Of a stretch of 64,000 nucleotides of DNA, positions 9,093-17,272 are shown one piece after another. How positions within the stretch are numbered: the first letter of the stretch is position 1; every line of letters begins with the position of its first letter. The notes below the pieces were generated by a model. The model worked only from the letters and a program-made list of their open reading frames with translations, did not search any database and was not told the origin of the DNA. Both the position numbers and the translations under genes were made by a program. The DNA is from Thauera phenylacetica B4P (GTDB lineage Bacteria; Pseudomonadota; Gammaproteobacteria; Burkholderiales; Rhodocyclaceae): NCBI RefSeq assembly GCF_000310225.1, contig NZ_AMXF01000001.1:165007-229006 (forward strand). Direction: 5' to 3'.

Positions 9093-9776
9093 ATGAAGTT
9101 GGAGGATCGGATGCGCCAGTCGATCAGGCGTCGATCAGGCTCCGTCGTGCTTCGCTCGGAAGTTGCTGCTCTAGGGAGTCGGACGCAGGTGACGCATGCT
9201 CTGGGAGCTCTGTTGCGCGATGGGGAGTTGCTCCGTCTTGCAAATGGCGTCTATGCCAAGGCGAAGCGCGAAAGCCCGAGCGGGCGAGTACGTCCCCTTG
9301 GAAATCTGGAGGAAATCGTTCGCGAGACGGCCCAGAAGTGGGGGTTGGTTCTGCGAGGGATGGTGTCCTGCAATGAAGCTGGCGGAACTGAAGATGGTGC
9401 AGTGGCTCTCGTGGCGGAGACCGATTCGCCGAGGATCTCGCGCAGGCTGGTGATTGATGGACAGCTCGTCAAATTCCGAAGCCGTCGTCGAAAGCATCGT
9501 GAAGTCGAGGCGCATCGGTCGCTGGCGATCCCGGCGTCGGGCGTCGCGCGCTTCGTTCAAGACCTCGCGCGTCGACTCGAGGTGGCCTACGTCCCGAGCT
9601 CGATGGATCAGTGGGCGGAGACGGTCACGAATCTGGCTGGCGATGAGGTCAGGTCAGACACTACTCAGGATTTGCTCGTTGCACTCAAGCGGGCTGGAAA
9701 GCTGTCCAAGGAGGAGGTGGCAGCACTGACGGTCAACCACCTCCGGGAGCGTAAGCAGAATGTTCGACCCGTTTAA
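9093..9776 (+). CDS. DUF6088-type winged-helix protein, probable antitoxin or regulator of the Fic gene
   Basis: 227 residues with an AbiEi-like N-terminal winged helix: RSGSVVLRSEVAALGSRTQV, then ALGALLRDGELLRLANGVYA. This is followed by a basic middle (FRSRRRKHREVEAHR) and a C-terminal helical part (LLVALKRAGKLSKEEVAAL). The arrangement matches DUF6088 proteins. AAGGGG at 9080-9085 precedes ATG 9093. Its last 17 bases overlap the start of the fic gene, so the pair is translationally coupled in the layout typical of a toxin-antitoxin operon. The antitoxin role is inferred from this layout. Confidence 0.6.
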   Translation: MKLEDRMRQSIRRRSGSVVLRSEVAALGSRTQVTHALGALLRDGELLRLANGVYAKAKRESPSGRVRPLGNLEEIVRETAQKWGLVLRGMVSCNEAGGTEDGAVALVAETDSPRISRRLVIDGQLVKFRSRRRKHREVEAHRSLAIPASGVARFVQDLARRLEVAYVPSSMDQWAETVTNLAGDEVRSDTTQDLLVALKRAGKLSKEEVAALTVNHLRERKQNVRPV

Positions 9777-10494
9777 GGACTTCGACCAGGCCGGCTACCT
9801 TCGAAACCTGTACGGCGAGAAGGATCCTCAGATCGTGCGGGGGCTGGAGCACACCTTGTTTCGAACTGGGTTGGACGAGGCGCTCGCCCACGTTGCGAAG
9901 CGCCGGACGCTCGGATACTCAGACTTCCTTGCCGTTCATCGAATCCTGTTTTCGGCGTTTTATCCTTCGGCCGGGCAGGATCGTGCAGCGACTGTGCCCA
10001 ACATCGCGGTTTCCAAAGGCAACACCGTGTTTGCCCATCCTCTTGATGCTCGACGGGCGGTTGAGGAGGGATTGCGCATCGGGCAAGACAAGGCTGCCTT
10101 GCGGCAGCACCCGGGCGAGGTCATGGGATGGTTCGCCTACGGTCACCCCTTTCTCGATGGCAATGGTCGGACGATGCTGATCATCCACAGCGAACTCTGC
10201 CATCGAGCTGGTTTTTGCATTGAGTGGCAGCGCACTCGCAAAACGGAGTACCTTGCGGCGCTGAACGCGGAGATCGCATCTCCCGGGCAAGGCCTCTTGG
10301 ACGGTTACCTGTTGAGCTTTGTCGGTGCCGCATGCGAACGCCAACTGTGGGGTGGGGCCATCGACGGCATCCGAGGGCTGGATGGGCGGAGTATCGAGGA
10401 CGCGGTCGATGGCGAGTACACCGACGTGCGTGTCATGCAGAAGTACCAAGCGTTTGAAATGAGCCGAGCCATGTCCAAGGCCGACCGGCGTTGA
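9760..10494 (+). CDS. Fic-domain protein (putative AMP-transferase toxin)
   Basis: 244 residues. The Fic core motif HPFLDGNGRT starts at residue 129 after an N-terminal helical part with an NIAVSKGNTVFAHP beta-flap segment. Fic enzymes transfer AMP or related groups to Ser/Thr/Tyr hydroxyls using the motif His and a phosphate-binding Gly-Asn-Gly-Arg loop. Here the motif continues TMLI, so the second Arg of the usual GNGRxxR is missing. That could weaken activity or change the nucleotide used. I see no clear inhibitory S/TxxxEG helix within the protein, so inhibition may come from the upstream partner. Followed at 10613-10645 by a terminator that faces the opposite strand. Confidence 0.85.
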   Translation: MFDPFKDFDQAGYLRNLYGEKDPQIVRGLEHTLFRTGLDEALAHVAKRRTLGYSDFLAVHRILFSAFYPSAGQDRAATVPNIAVSKGNTVFAHPLDARRAVEEGLRIGQDKAALRQHPGEVMGWFAYGHPFLDGNGRTMLIIHSELCHRAGFCIEWQRTRKTEYLAALNAEIASPGQGLLDGYLLSFVGAACERQLWGGAIDGIRGLDGRSIEDAVDGEYTDVRVMQKYQAFEMSRAMSKADRR

Positions 10495-10612
10495 TCGTCC
10501 GGCTGGCTGGAGTCCCGTTGGCACCATGTCCATTGCGGATAGCGCAGCCTTTCATGCCAGGGCGCAGGCCCTCTCTACTTCTCGTTGATTCCCGGACATC
10601 GCTGTTGAACGG

Positions 10613-10645
10613 AAAAAGAAAACCGCCTTGGCGAACCAAGGCGGT
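10613..10645 (-). terminator. Rho-independent terminator of the radC operon
   Basis: Perfect 10-bp stem ACCGCCTTGG/CCAAGGCGGT (10622-10631, 10636-10645) with a 4-base loop. On the minus strand it is followed by a TTTCTTTTT tract (10613-10621). It ends transcription of radC and the zinc-ribbon gene about 110 bases after the last stop. Confidence 0.85.
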
Positions 10646-10756
10646 GAAAGGTCTGCTTGCTACAGGGAGGAGATGGCAGGGAGGTGCAGACCTGGCCGTC
10701 GAATTATCACCTTGATTCCGCGACGCACAGACTGGGAGTTCCTTGTCGTGGGGGCA

Positions 10757-10948
10757 TCATGGTTGATGCTCCGGGCGTGTCAGAGGAGGGGGGTGATGAA
10801 CCTCGGCTCGCCTGGGCTTGCGCCGAGCGGCCTTGCTGAAGTCCATGCCGCAATCCCGGCAGCGGAACCAGCGCAGGTTGCCGAGCTGGCCCAGCGCGAC
10901 GCCGGGGCCAGCGCACATAGGGCAGGAGGGAGGAATGCGTGTGCTCAT
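10757..10948 (-). CDS. Small zinc-ribbon protein
   Basis: 63 residues with two CxxC pairs, C9/C12 (CPMCAG) and C30/C33 (CRDCG), spaced as in a single zinc ribbon. The C-terminal third is basic and Pro-rich. ATG 10948 lies 4 bases past the radC stop, so it is translated with radC. A nucleic-acid-binding or regulatory role is possible but not shown. Too short for a firmer family call. Confidence 0.65.
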   Translation of the reverse strand: MSTRIPPSCPMCAGPGVALGQLGNLRWFRCRDCGMDFSKAARRKPRRAEVHHPPPLTRPEHQP

Positions 10949-10951
10949 CGC

Positions 10952-11680
10952 TCAGATCAACCCGTGTTCGGCAAACGAGTAGTGCCCCTCTGCGGCCACG
11001 ATGAAGTGGTCGATGACGCGGACGTCGATGAGCGCCAGGCTGGTCTTCAACTGCTGGGTGATCCGCTGATCTGCCATGCTGGGCTCCAGGCCACCGCTGG
11101 GGTGGTTGTGCGCCAGGGCCAGGGCCGCAGCCCCGTGGGCAAGTGCCTGTTTCAGGACCTCTCGGGGATACACGCTGACCTGGGTGAGCGTCCCCCGAAA
11201 GAGCTGCTCGACAGTGATCAGCCGATGTTGGGAATTCAGGTAAATGACGAGGAAGACCTCGTAGTCCAGCCCCGCGCAATGCAGGCGCAACCATTCGGCC
11301 AGTTGCTTGGGTGAATCCATCACCGGACGTCCCTGCAGGTCAGTCAGCATGTCGCGGCACAGCAGTTCCCGTGCAGCGAGCAGGCGCCGGGTGATCCCGG
11401 CTTCCAGGGCGGCCGGCAAGGCCAGTGGGAGACTTGCGTCGCAGGCTTGGCTCAGCTCACCTGATCCGATGGGAGGCATGGGGGCAAGGAGTTCGCCCAA
11501 TAGCCTGGCGCGGCTGAGCTGTCGTGGGTCGAAGCCGGTGCCTGCGGTGGGTGCGTCTGTCGGTGTGGCGACGCAGGCTGTCGCTGCGGGTTTCGGCGCG
11601 GTTCCGCCGATCACCGACTTGATGGCGTTGCGGATCGCTGCGGTCAGCACGGTCCAAAGATCCATGCGAAGGTTGCTCAT
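10952..11680 (-). CDS. radC: RadC-family JAMM/MPN-domain protein
   Basis: 242 residues from ATG 11680, which has GGAGAACACC directly upstream. The C-terminal half is the RadC/JAB domain with a complete metal-binding motif H-x-H-x7-S-x2-D in AHNHPSGGLEPSMADQR, preceded by the family stretch YEVFLVIYLNSQHRLI. The N-terminal 80 residues (helical start, Ala/Thr/Pro linker) do not look like the usual helix-hairpin-helix. RadC copies like this are common on mobile elements, where their function is not settled; RadC is no longer thought to be a classic DNA-repair protein. First gene of a two-gene operon. Confidence 0.85.
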   Translation of the reverse strand: MSNLRMDLWTVLTAAIRNAIKSVIGGTAPKPAATACVATPTDAPTAGTGFDPRQLSRARLLGELLAPMPPIGSGELSQACDASLPLALPAALEAGITRRLLAARELLCRDMLTDLQGRPVMDSPKQLAEWLRLHCAGLDYEVFLVIYLNSQHRLITVEQLFRGTLTQVSVYPREVLKQALAHGAAALALAHNHPSGGLEPSMADQRITQQLKTSLALIDVRVIDHFIVAAEGHYSFAEHGLI

Positions 11681-11689
11681 GGTGTTCTC

Positions 11690-11797
11690 CTGATGGACGG
11701 AACACCAGACCTCCCTCGGGACCGGTGTCCCGAATGGATGGGAGGAACCAGCCGCGTGCGCGGCCGGTACGAAAGGGCAGGTGACGACTGCGACGCC
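11690..11797 (-). promoter_or_regulatory. Structured leader of radC with 22-bp motif copy B
   Basis: Read on the minus strand, GGGACACC..GGTCCC and GGACACC..GGTGTTCC can pair just above the ribosome site of radC. Copy B of the dispersed motif (GGCAGGTGACGACTGC...) lies at 11776-11797. The remainder up to the terminator at 11965 shows no gene. Confidence 0.45.
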
Positions 11798-11964
11798 GGG
11801 CGTACCCGGAATGGCTCCGCGATGGAGCGCGAGTGATGAGGCATTGTCTCGCGGCGAGGGTGGGTTCGTGATGGGGGAGGGCGAAACGCCATCCGCAATG
11901 CGTGGCAAGTGAAGACGCTTGCGGCTGACGTGACCATCGTTTTCAGGAGCCGCATCTTTCCGCA

Positions 11965-12005
11965 CAAAAAGCGGCCCCGACCACCCGTGTGGGGAGTCGG
12001 GGCCG
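11965..12005 (-). terminator. Rho-independent terminator after the methyltransferase operon
   Basis: A 10-bp perfect stem CGGCCCCGAC/GTCGGGGCCG (11972-11981, 11996-12005) is followed on the minus strand by a TTTTT tract (11966-11970). It lies 15 bases beyond the stop of the last gene and separates that operon from radC. Confidence 0.85.
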
Positions 12006-12019
12006 TAAAGTGAGGGCAG

Positions 12020-12690
12020 CTACTGGAAGATGCGCGGCTCGACCGTCTCGCCGCGCATGAAGGCGACATAGGCACCGGCCTTGCCGATGTCCCAGAAGCA
12101 CGCCACAACCTGTTCGTCATGGAGCACCTCCCAGGGGCGTTCCGTGTCGTCACTCGGCCGGATCAGCAGGTCCGGCGCGCGGTACCGGGGATGGCGGAAA
12201 AGGAACTTCCCGCTCTCCCAGTCGATGATCGCCAGCAGGCAGGCCGTGAGGACGGCGATGCCGCCGTCGGCGCCCGGCTCGATCAGCAGCGGCACCTTGA
12301 GCGTTCCCGTCGATCGGCCGATCCGGCCGACCACGTCATGCTCGTCGAGCCAAGTCCGGCCTGTTGCGGTGTCGCCCAGGATCAGACGGACCTTCGCATG
12401 GGCTTCCCGGCACCGTTCCAGGACCCGGGCGGCCTTGGGATCGGTTGCCGGGTCGAAGTAGGTCTTGCGGCTCAAGAGGGACTTCCCCCAGGCCTCCACC
12501 GCGGCCAGGTATTTCTGGTAGCCACTGAGGGTGCCGAAGTCCGCTTCACCGAAGGCGAGATCCGGACGCTTCAGGCGCTCGGCCATCTGGTTTGCGTGAT
12601 CATGCGCGTTGGCGAAGCCGAAGCACGAGTAGCCGCGGCCATGATCGAGCACGTAGAGCTGCTGCTCGGTATTGAGGGTGACGTTGACCA
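12020..12690 (-). CDS. Hypothetical protein encoded with the methyltransferase
   Basis: 223 residues beginning MVNVTLNTEQQLYVLDHGRG from ATG 12690. No signal peptide or membrane segment. It is rich in aromatics and charged residues with a soluble alpha/beta look. I recognise no catalytic motif. It starts 9 bases after the methyltransferase stop and ends just before a strong terminator, so it is the last gene of that operon. Genes of this kind accompany PRTRC-type elements, but I cannot assign a function. Confidence 0.6.
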
Positions 12691-12699
12691 TGGCACACC

Positions 12700-13926
12700 T
12701 CACCCCTTCCGCCCGGCTCGGCGACCCGAGGGGGCACCCTCGACCGGTTTCACGGCCCGCAGGCGCAGGACGGAGACATTCGTTCCCGCCGCCTTGAAGG
12801 TCCCGGCCGGCAAGGCTTCGACCTCGGCGCCGATGTTGTCCACGAAGGCGCGGAAATTGCGTTGTGCTTTCGTGCGTCCGGTACGCCAGCCCGGCGAGGT
12901 CAGGCTCACCAGCACGCCCCCTGGACGCAGGAAACGCCACATGTGGATCACGTGGGCGATGTCCTGGTCCTTGGTGAACGGCGGATTGGCGATGACCACA
13001 TCGAAGAGGCCGATGTCGGCCAGGCTCAGGGACAGAAAATCCCGCTCCACCACCTCGAAGCCCTTGTTGCGCAGGATCTGCGCGCTCGGGCCATGGTTTT
13101 CCACGGTGAGCACCTTGGCGCCGGCGGCGCGGGCGGGCTCGGCCAGGGCACCTTCTCCGGCCGAGGGTTCGAGCATCCGCTTGCCAGCGAGGTCACCCAG
13201 GTATTCAGCGGCCCAGGCCACCGTCTCGGCGGCCAGATCCTCTGGGGTGAAGAAGGCTTGCCGCGCCTTCTTAGGGTTGGGCTTCTCGCCACCCCGTAAT
13301 CGGGTCAGCACCTCCTTGACGTCGATGGCCGCGCCGAACTGGAAGCCGTTGCGGCTGTAGACGCCTCCAGCCGCCAGGATCAGTGCCTTGATGCGGGCGT
13401 AGTGCTGAAGCCGCCGGGCGGGCAGCTCGATGCGTTGCCCCTTCGCGCGCAGCAGGGCCATCTCGCCTTGCAGCGACGAGGTGTCGATCTCGGCTTCCGA
13501 GTCGGCGTCCTTGTCCGGTTCGGGCGCTCGCAGTTGCCGGGCCGTCTTCTCGAACAGCGCGGCTTGCTCCTCGGTCATCTGGATCAGCAGGCGCGAACCG
13601 AGGATCTGCTGATACTTCAGCCACAGGCAGCGCTGCGCCGGGAGGTACTCGATGTAGAAATCGTCGGCGACCCGAACAGTGCGCAGCGAATAGACCACCC
13701 CGCTCGCGAGAACTGCCTCGATCAGCCGCTCATAGAGCTTCAGGGCGATCTGCGGCCGGGGACTTGGCTTGTGGGTGGCATCGGACCCGGCGGACTCGGG
13801 GATGCCGAAGATCCTCAGGACACTGCGGTCGTGGGGCTCCGCCGCGATCACGCCGGCGAGGATGCGCGGGAACTGCTCGGTCGCGAGGACCGGGGTGGGC
13901 GCGTCGGCCCAGAATGTGGAGGGCAT
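12700..13926 (-). CDS. Class I SAM-dependent methyltransferase with NPPF motif
   Basis: 408 residues from ATG 13926, with CAGGAG upstream. The C-terminal half is a Rossmann methyltransferase: motif I LEPSAGEGALAEP (about residue 250) and motif IV DVVIANPPFTKDQD (about residue 312). NPPF is typical of N6-adenine or glutamine-type amino methyltransferases. The N-terminal 200 residues hold a charged region (EPDKDADSEAEID) of unknown role. It may modify the element's DNA. No restriction partner is visible, so a solitary modification enzyme is the best reading; the target remains unknown. Confidence 0.75.
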   Translation of the reverse strand: MPSTFWADAPTPVLATEQFPRILAGVIAAEPHDRSVLRIFGIPESAGSDATHKPSPRPQIALKLYERLIEAVLASGVVYSLRTVRVADDFYIEYLPAQRCLWLKYQQILGSRLLIQMTEEQAALFEKTARQLRAPEPDKDADSEAEIDTSSLQGEMALLRAKGQRIELPARRLQHYARIKALILAAGGVYSRNGFQFGAAIDVKEVLTRLRGGEKPNPKKARQAFFTPEDLAAETVAWAAEYLGDLAGKRMLEPSAGEGALAEPARAAGAKVLTVENHGPSAQILRNKGFEVVERDFLSLSLADIGLFDVVIANPPFTKDQDIAHVIHMWRFLRPGGVLVSLTSPGWRTGRTKAQRNFRAFVDNIGAEVEALPAGTFKAAGTNVSVLRLRAVKPVEGAPSGRRAGRKG

Positions 13927-14038
13927 GCTCAACTCCTGATGAAGACGTGAGATGCCCTCGCCCGTAGGGGGAAGGCTCCCCCGTCGGGTGGATGAAAAGA
14001 CCGGGTGGTCTGGGATCAGTGACGAGCGGCTCAGGGAC

Positions 14039-14620
14039 TCAGGCGACCTGCCGCAGCGCGGTGAAGAGTTGCTGTGCCGGCGCCGGCTCCCCGTTCTCGA
14101 GGGCCTGGCAGGCGCGGGCGACGTGCGCTTGCACGACAGGCATCGGCTTCTCGATGGCCTCGATGCGCAGCAGCACCGTGCCGTAGTGCGAGCGCACGGT
14201 GAGCGTGCCCCGGCCATCGGCCCAGCCGGCTTCGGTCAGATCGGCCGGATCGGCCTTATGCCGATCGGCGGCTACCTGGACGGCCAGTGGGAAGCTCTCG
14301 ACGACAGTCACGTCCTCGAGGTCGCCATAGTCGCGGTCGAAGAAGCGGACTTCGTAGTCGCTCGGGCCGGGCGGCCACAGGCCGTCCAGGTCCGGCAGCG
14401 GCGGCATGGGTGGCATCGTGCCGGTGTCGATTGGCCGGACAACCTGATCGTCGATCAGGCGGTCGAGCTTGAGCAGCAAGGCATCGGCATGGGCGCGATC
14501 GTCCAGGATCAGGGCCGTCCGCAGGCCCAGCACCTGCTGAATCATCTGATGCAGCTCCTGGGCAATGGCGCGTTCGGCGCGCTGTTCGATCGAACGCAGG
14601 ATGTCTGTGGCGGTACTCAT
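14039..14620 (-). CDS. Hypothetical protein at the head of the methyltransferase operon
   Basis: 193 residues from ATG 14620, with a strong AAAGGAG site. The N-terminal helix (STATDILRSIEQRAERAIAQ) is followed by a Pro-rich spacer (GTMPPMPPLPDLDGLWPPGP) and a mixed alpha/beta end (LTVRSHYGTVLLRIEAIEKP). I do not recognise a family. The methyltransferase gene starts about 110 bases further on, after its own hairpin leader, in the same direction, so it probably shares transcription. Confidence 0.6.
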   Translation of the reverse strand: MSTATDILRSIEQRAERAIAQELHQMIQQVLGLRTALILDDRAHADALLLKLDRLIDDQVVRPIDTGTMPPMPPLPDLDGLWPPGPSDYEVRFFDRDYGDLEDVTVVESFPLAVQVAADRHKADPADLTEAGWADGRGTLTVRSHYGTVLLRIEAIEKPMPVVQAHVARACQALENGEPAPAQQLFTALRQVA

Positions 14621-14812
14621 GGTGGTGGGCTCCTTTCGAGTGAGCGAAATTTGTGGAGGTCACCGTGCGGGCACGGCGATGGGGGGTGAAAGCCCGCGGC
14701 GGGAGCCGGGGCCGGGAAATTGGGGAAATACGCGAGGGGAGGGCGCGGAGCGGCGATGCGCGCCGCACGGACCGGCGTCGGAGGACGCCAGGTCGCGTGG
14801 GCACATCGCAGC

Positions 14813-15319
14813 TCAGGAGGAAGCCGGGTCGGCTTTCTCCGCGCCTGCCTCTGCGGGTGCAGTGGCATCGGGCCGGGCCTTGCGGCTGCGGCGGGGTGGC
14901 GTGGTGACGCCGGACGGGGAAGGGGGCAGGGCGGCGGCCGTTTCAAGGGCGCGCGGTGTCTGCCGGGGCGAACGGTCGGCTTCGGGCAGCATCTCGATCG
15001 CGATGTCGCGGCCTTCGCTGCCGAACTCCCGCAGGGCCTGCCACGGCATGACGAACAGGGTGTACGCCAGCCAGCGAACGAAGAAGCCGATGCGCTTGTG
15101 GCGGGCCTGTCGCGCCTTATCGCGCCGCAAGGCTTCCTTGCAGGACAGGTACAGCGCCAGATGACTGCGCTTCATTTCGACATCACGTTCGAGTTGGGCG
15201 AGCACTTCGGCGGCCAGCGCAGCATCGCTGCGCACGCGCCGGTAGAACTCGACCCAGGTCCGTTCTTCCTCGCTTTCGATGCCCGAACGCTTCGGGCGGG
15301 GACGTTTCTCAGGGGACAT
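14813..15319 (-). CDS. Hypothetical basic protein with one possible membrane helix
   Basis: 168 residues from ATG 15319, with GAGGAG upstream. The N-terminus is basic (EKRPRPKRSG). A helical region follows (LAAEVLAQLERDVEMKRSHL), then a hydrophobic stretch IGFFVRWLAYTLFVMPWQAL that could be a membrane segment, then a low-complexity Ala/Pro/Arg tail. It is preceded on the minus strand by the same type of palindromic leader as radC. Function unknown; possibly a membrane-associated protein of the element. Confidence 0.55.
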   Translation of the reverse strand: MSPEKRPRPKRSGIESEEERTWVEFYRRVRSDAALAAEVLAQLERDVEMKRSHLALYLSCKEALRRDKARQARHKRIGFFVRWLAYTLFVMPWQALREFGSEGRDIAIEMLPEADRSPRQTPRALETAAALPPSPSGVTTPPRRSRKARPDATAPAEAGAEKADPASS

Positions 15320-15329
15320 GGTTTCTCCT

Positions 15330-15385
15330 CGGAAAACAGGGAGGCACCGTCCCCGGCCGGGAGACGACTGAGTCTCCCCGGGGTT
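15330..15385 (-). promoter_or_regulatory. Palindromic leader of the 15319 gene
   Basis: On the minus strand GGGGAGACTCAGTCGTCTCC forms a hairpin (GGAGAC/GTCTCC), followed by GGGGACGGTGCCTCCC and then the ribosome site. This resembles the leaders at 3.7, 11.7, 13.9 and 16.1 kb. Confidence 0.4.
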
Positions 15386-15444
15386 GCATGGCTGTGCGGC
15401 GTGGCTATGCTGGTCGACAACCCCTATCGAGGAGAGCGACGAAC

Positions 15445-15702
15445 ATGCTGCGCGCAGGCGATTCACTCCGGTTCACAGCCGCCGAAATCGAGGAGTTCCG
15501 ATCGCTCGGAATCGATTTTGACGGCGTGCGAACACAGGCCGATGTCGAGGCGGCGCTGGCCAGATGGACCCACGTGCTCGGCGAAGAACGGCCGGATCTG
15601 CTGGAGAAGATTGCCTTGGAAATGGCAAAGGCCAAGGAGGTGTCGCTACCCCCGCGACTCAGCGTCGTTGGCCCCGCACCTGATTCTCCTGAGCAATCCT
15701 GA
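15445..15702 (+). CDS. Small hypothetical protein
   Basis: 85 residues starting MLRAGDSLRFTAAEIEEFRS. GAGGAG at 15429-15434 sits 10 bases before ATG 15445, which fixes the start. Acidic and helical (VEAALARWTHVL, LLEKIALEMAKAKE), no membrane segment. It is the only plus-strand gene in this block. Its last 44 bases overlap, tail to tail, the end of the minus-strand gene at 15659. No family recognised. Confidence 0.55.
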   Translation: MLRAGDSLRFTAAEIEEFRSLGIDFDGVRTQADVEAALARWTHVLGEERPDLLEKIALEMAKAKEVSLPPRLSVVGPAPDSPEQS

Positions 15703-15859
15703 TCCAGCGGTCGGCGATCCTGTCCAGATAGACGAGATCGTCGGCTTCGATGTCGCCCGCTTCGCGAAGACGGGCGATGACCTCCTTGACCAGTTGCGGG
15801 TCATCCTTGGCGAGTTGGATCGCCATGGCTGCAATGCGCTTGCGGTAGTTGCCGAGCAT
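15659..15859 (-). CDS. Small hypothetical protein
   Basis: 66 residues (MLGNYRKRIAAMAIQLAKDD...) from ATG 15859, with CAGGAG 6-11 bases upstream, overlapping the tail of the preceding gene. Mostly helical with many Arg/Asp residues. The sequence LVKEVIARLREAGDIEADDL recalls small helical plasmid proteins but gives no family. Second gene of a two-gene minus-strand unit. Confidence 0.55.
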   Translation of the reverse strand: MLGNYRKRIAAMAIQLAKDDPQLVKEVIARLREAGDIEADDLVYLDRIADRWIRIAQENQVRGQRR

Positions 15860-15861
15860 GC

Positions 15862-16038
15862 TCAGCTCCTGTCAAAGCGCGGTTCGACGGCGCCGCTGGC
15901 CGCTCCCGAAGGAGACGGCTGGGGACGCAGCAGTGCGGCCACAGGACGCGACTGCACGGTGGGCGGCCGGCTGTGGCCGGAACCGCCCAACAGCACGCAG
16001 GTGCGTGCGACGGATCGGGTTGCGATCGATGCGAACAT
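15862..16038 (-). CDS. Very small hypothetical protein (58 residues)
   Basis: Starts at ATG 16038 behind an excellent GAAGGAG site and ends 2 bases before the next ATG. The sequence is MFASIATRSVARTCVLLGGS followed by a Pro/Ser/Arg-rich tail. The start, ribosome site and coupling to the next gene are convincing, but the sequence is low-complexity. The product could be a leader-type peptide or a short basic protein. Confidence 0.45.
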   Translation of the reverse strand: MFASIATRSVARTCVLLGGSGHSRPPTVQSRPVAALLRPQPSPSGAASGAVEPRFDRS

Positions 16039-16044
16039 GGTGTT

Positions 16045-16356
16045 CTCCTTCGGGTAAAGGGAACACCCATCCCCGGACGGGAAACAGTGTTCCCGTTCGG
16101 GTGTGCTCTGCCCGGAAAGGGCGAAGCGGCTCGGTGGCGGCACCTTGCGGTGCGCCGGGGTGGTGGTCCACCGTGCTTGCGCACGGGGACCAGCGCTCCT
16201 GCCTGGCGGCAAAAGCTCGGCATCGATGCGATGCGAAGGACACTCATCCGGCGGGCCGGATGCAGGGCATGAAGCCCAGCTACTGGGTCAGCCGTCGAAG
16301 CGGCGGACCGACCAGGAAGACCTGGCGACCAGAGGGCGGGTAACGACCGCGACGCC
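16045..16356 (-). promoter_or_regulatory. Long structured leader with hairpin and 22-bp motif copy C
   Basis: Above the ribosome site the minus strand pairs GGGAACAC with GTGTTCCC (about 16060-16095), a perfect 8-bp stem. Copy C of the dispersed motif (GGCGGGTAACGACCGC...) is at 16335-16356, followed by CCAGCGAAGCTGG. The remaining bases to 16655 contain no gene that I can support. Confidence 0.45.
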
Positions 16357-16655
16357 AGCGAAGCTGGACTTCAAGCCACCCGCGATGGGCGGTGTTGAAG
16401 GCTGCGCAGACACGATGTCCGCAGGAAGCACACTCAGTGTGATCCGGGAAATGATCGTCTTCAAGGGCGAGTAAAGCCCTTCGAATGCACGCCACCCCCA
16501 ACTCCCTGCTGATGACGGCTCTTGTGCATTGCGCCTTGAAAGGTGGCGGTCACACTTGCCCAAGGGGCGTGGGGCGTTTCAAGTGCCTGTTGCGCTCCTG
16601 GTGTCCTTGGTCCCGCTTGCCGACTGGGCAACGAAGTCCTTTTTCAGTGACAACA

Positions 16656-17252
16656 TCACTGATCGCCTTGCTTGCCGAGCCTTGACTTGATGCGACTCAG
16701 CGCCACGGGTGTCACCCGGATGTAGCTTGCAATATCGCTTTGTCGCAAGGCGGCGACCAATTCGGGGTTGTCGTGCATGAACCGTATGTAGCGGTCTTCG
16801 GGTGAGAGCGTGAGAAGTTCCATTTCCCGCCGCTCCTTGCGCTGTCCGTAGAACTTCAGAGCGTTGGCGATGGCACGCTGCCAAGCAATATGCTGGCCTG
16901 CCAGACGAAGTAACACACGATAGTCGATTTGATGAATGCACGATTCGACAACGGCGTAACTGGAGAAACTTGTCAGTCCATCTTCTTCGAGCGCGGCGAC
17001 GCTTGCGAAGCAAACGCCGGACTCCGCAAAGCCCTTTACCCACGAATCACCGTTGGGCGTTTCGTAAACCATCTTCACGATCCCCTCATTGACGACGAAG
17101 ACGAACGGCTTTCTCTCGCCAGCAAGGAATAGCGCTTCCCCGGGCCGGAGTCGCCGTTCGCACGCCGCGCCTTCGACGACGGACCACTCCGGGAGAGCCG
17201 ACCCGGCGAGGCGCTGAAACGCATCGCTTGTGGAAGAGCGAGTTCTGCGCAT
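16656..17252 (-). CDS. Crp/Fnr-family transcriptional regulator
   Basis: 198 residues. N-terminal cyclic-nucleotide-binding-type beta barrel (RLRPGEALFLAGERKPFVFV, VNEGIVKMVYETPNGDSWVK), a dimerisation helix, and a C-terminal helix-turn-helix (LRQSDIASYIRVTPVALSRI). The segment LTLSPEDRYIRFMHDNPELV is typical of the linker before the HTH. There is no Fnr-type cysteine cluster, so oxygen sensing by an Fe-S centre is unlikely. It is divergent from the adjacent methyltransferase-like gene, which it probably regulates. The ligand is unknown. The start could lie further inside, since only 20 bases separate the two starts. Confidence 0.85.
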   Translation of the reverse strand: MRRTRSSTSDAFQRLAGSALPEWSVVEGAACERRLRPGEALFLAGERKPFVFVVNEGIVKMVYETPNGDSWVKGFAESGVCFASVAALEEDGLTSFSSYAVVESCIHQIDYRVLLRLAGQHIAWQRAIANALKFYGQRKERREMELLTLSPEDRYIRFMHDNPELVAALRQSDIASYIRVTPVALSRIKSRLGKQGDQ

Positions 17253-17257
17253 GTCAT

Positions 17258-17269
17258 TAACCAGGGTTA
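17258..17269. promoter_or_regulatory. Short palindrome between divergent genes
   Basis: TAACC-AG-GGTTA lies exactly between the Crp/Fnr start (17252) and the ICMT-like start (17273). A regulator site is possible, but the gap is so short that the promoters must lie inside the annotated 5' ends. Confidence 0.3.
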
Positions 17270-17272
17270 TCG

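Noticed and set aside
12119..13360. 413-codon plus-strand frame across the methyltransferase region
   Set aside because: Antisense to genes with strong ribosome sites, methyltransferase motifs and a terminator on the minus strand.
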